Source: Bacilli bacterium (lineage in GTDB: Bacteria > Bacillota > Bacilli > RF39 > UBA660). From it: 7,571 nt of DNA. Numbering within the stretch: position 1 is the first letter of the stretch; each line of letters begins with the position of its first letter. A program made the translations under genes and the position numbers. Positions 7,360-7,571 of the stretch are shown here, piece after piece. The notes beneath the pieces are model-generated. The model was not told the DNA's origin. It did no database searches and saw only the letters and a list, made by a program, of their open reading frames with translations. The stretch lies in NCBI GenBank assembly GCA_017525855.1, contig JAFXSE010000039.1:1-7571 (forward strand). Direction: 5' to 3'.

Positions 7360-7571
7360 TTTATCAAATAGATATATAGCTTTTAATTTTAGATTTAATT
7401 TTATGTTAATATAGATTAAAAATAACTTTAAACAAATAACTTTAAGAAAATAACTTTAAGATAATTTCTTTAAGAAAATAATTTTATGGTTAAATTATTA
7501 ATTTTTTTTAATATAAATTAATGTTATTTAATTATATTTTTTAAATCAATTATGATTTAGAATGGGGATTG
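7360..7571. other. A/T-rich 3' flank without a recognisable gene
   Basis: Of 212 bases, 26 are G or C. Apart from the 14-bp tandem array there are A/T runs only. No canonical AATAAA polyadenylation signal is present, and A/T-rich variants cannot be told from background. G content rises in the last ten bases (around 7562-7571, with ATG at 7562), which might mark the edge of a neighbouring gene on either strand, but too little is in the window to call one. Confidence 0.6.
7420..7489. repeat. 14-bp tandem repeat, five copies, in the 3' flank
   Basis: Copies begin at 7420, 7434, 7448, 7462 and 7476 in exact 14-base register. The unit is AAATAACTTTAAGA. Copies 2 and 3 are identical and copy 1 differs only in its last two bases. 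Copy 4 has three substitutions, and copy 5 has drifted at its C and in its last three bases. The array starts 61 bases after the stop codon, so it probably lies in the 3' UTR or just beyond it. It is a minisatellite-like array with no evident coding capacity. Confidence 0.75.

Noticed and set aside
7500..7545. Imperfect A/T inverted repeats that could pair as a hairpin
   Set aside because: Composed only of A and T with a few exceptions; such pairings arise everywhere in this flank and are not stable evidence for a terminator or RNA structure.

Overview
The window is almost entirely one uninterrupted plus-strand gene (103-7359). It encodes a predicted 2,418-residue single-pass (type I) membrane protein: an N-terminal signal peptide, an ectodomain of about 2,350 residues, one transmembrane helix at 2372-2392 and a 26-residue cytoplasmic tail. 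I do not recognise it as a named protein.

The organism looks like a very AT-rich eukaryote. The 102 bases before the ATG contain only 6 G or C (about 6%), and the 212 bases after the stop contain 26 (about 12%). The coding region is AT-biased but clearly richer in G+C. There is no Shine-Dalgarno sequence, and the start sits in an A-rich leader with A at -3. Glutamine is CAA/CAG and the stop is TAA, so the code looks standard and ciliate-type stop reassignment is unlikely. Homopolymeric Asn/Gln tracts like those of Dictyostelium or Plasmodium are absent. The style (near-pure AT flanks, long intronless gene, Lys/Asn/Ile-rich protein) fits anaerobic gut fungi (Neocallimastigomycota) best, with Entamoeba-like protists as an alternative. 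This is inference from composition only.

Layout: 1-102 is an A/T-rich 5' flank with a 7-codon uORF (61-84). The CDS follows, and by eye divides into: signal peptide (1 to about 22); a charged, probably disordered segment (about 25-105); a class I glutamine-amidotransferase-like (GATase-like) fold (about 187-474); a DUF11-like beta-sandwich (about 482-590); a long unassigned, mostly beta-rich stretch with a Trp/Pro-rich patch (1215-1240) and a Cys-bracketed helical insert (1354-1386); another beta-sandwich candidate (about 1744-1898); a second DUF11-like module near the membrane (about 2116-2195); then the transmembrane helix and tail. At least 17 N-glycosylation sequons support an extracellular or lumenal ectodomain. 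Region 7360-7571 is a non-coding 3' flank with a five-copy 14-bp tandem repeat (7420-7489).

With one gene there is no operon or neighbourhood to interpret. The most notable point is the combination of a probably non-catalytic GATase-like domain with DUF11-like modules on one very large membrane-anchored protein. I see no evidence of a multi-gene system, mobile element, CRISPR array or RNA gene.
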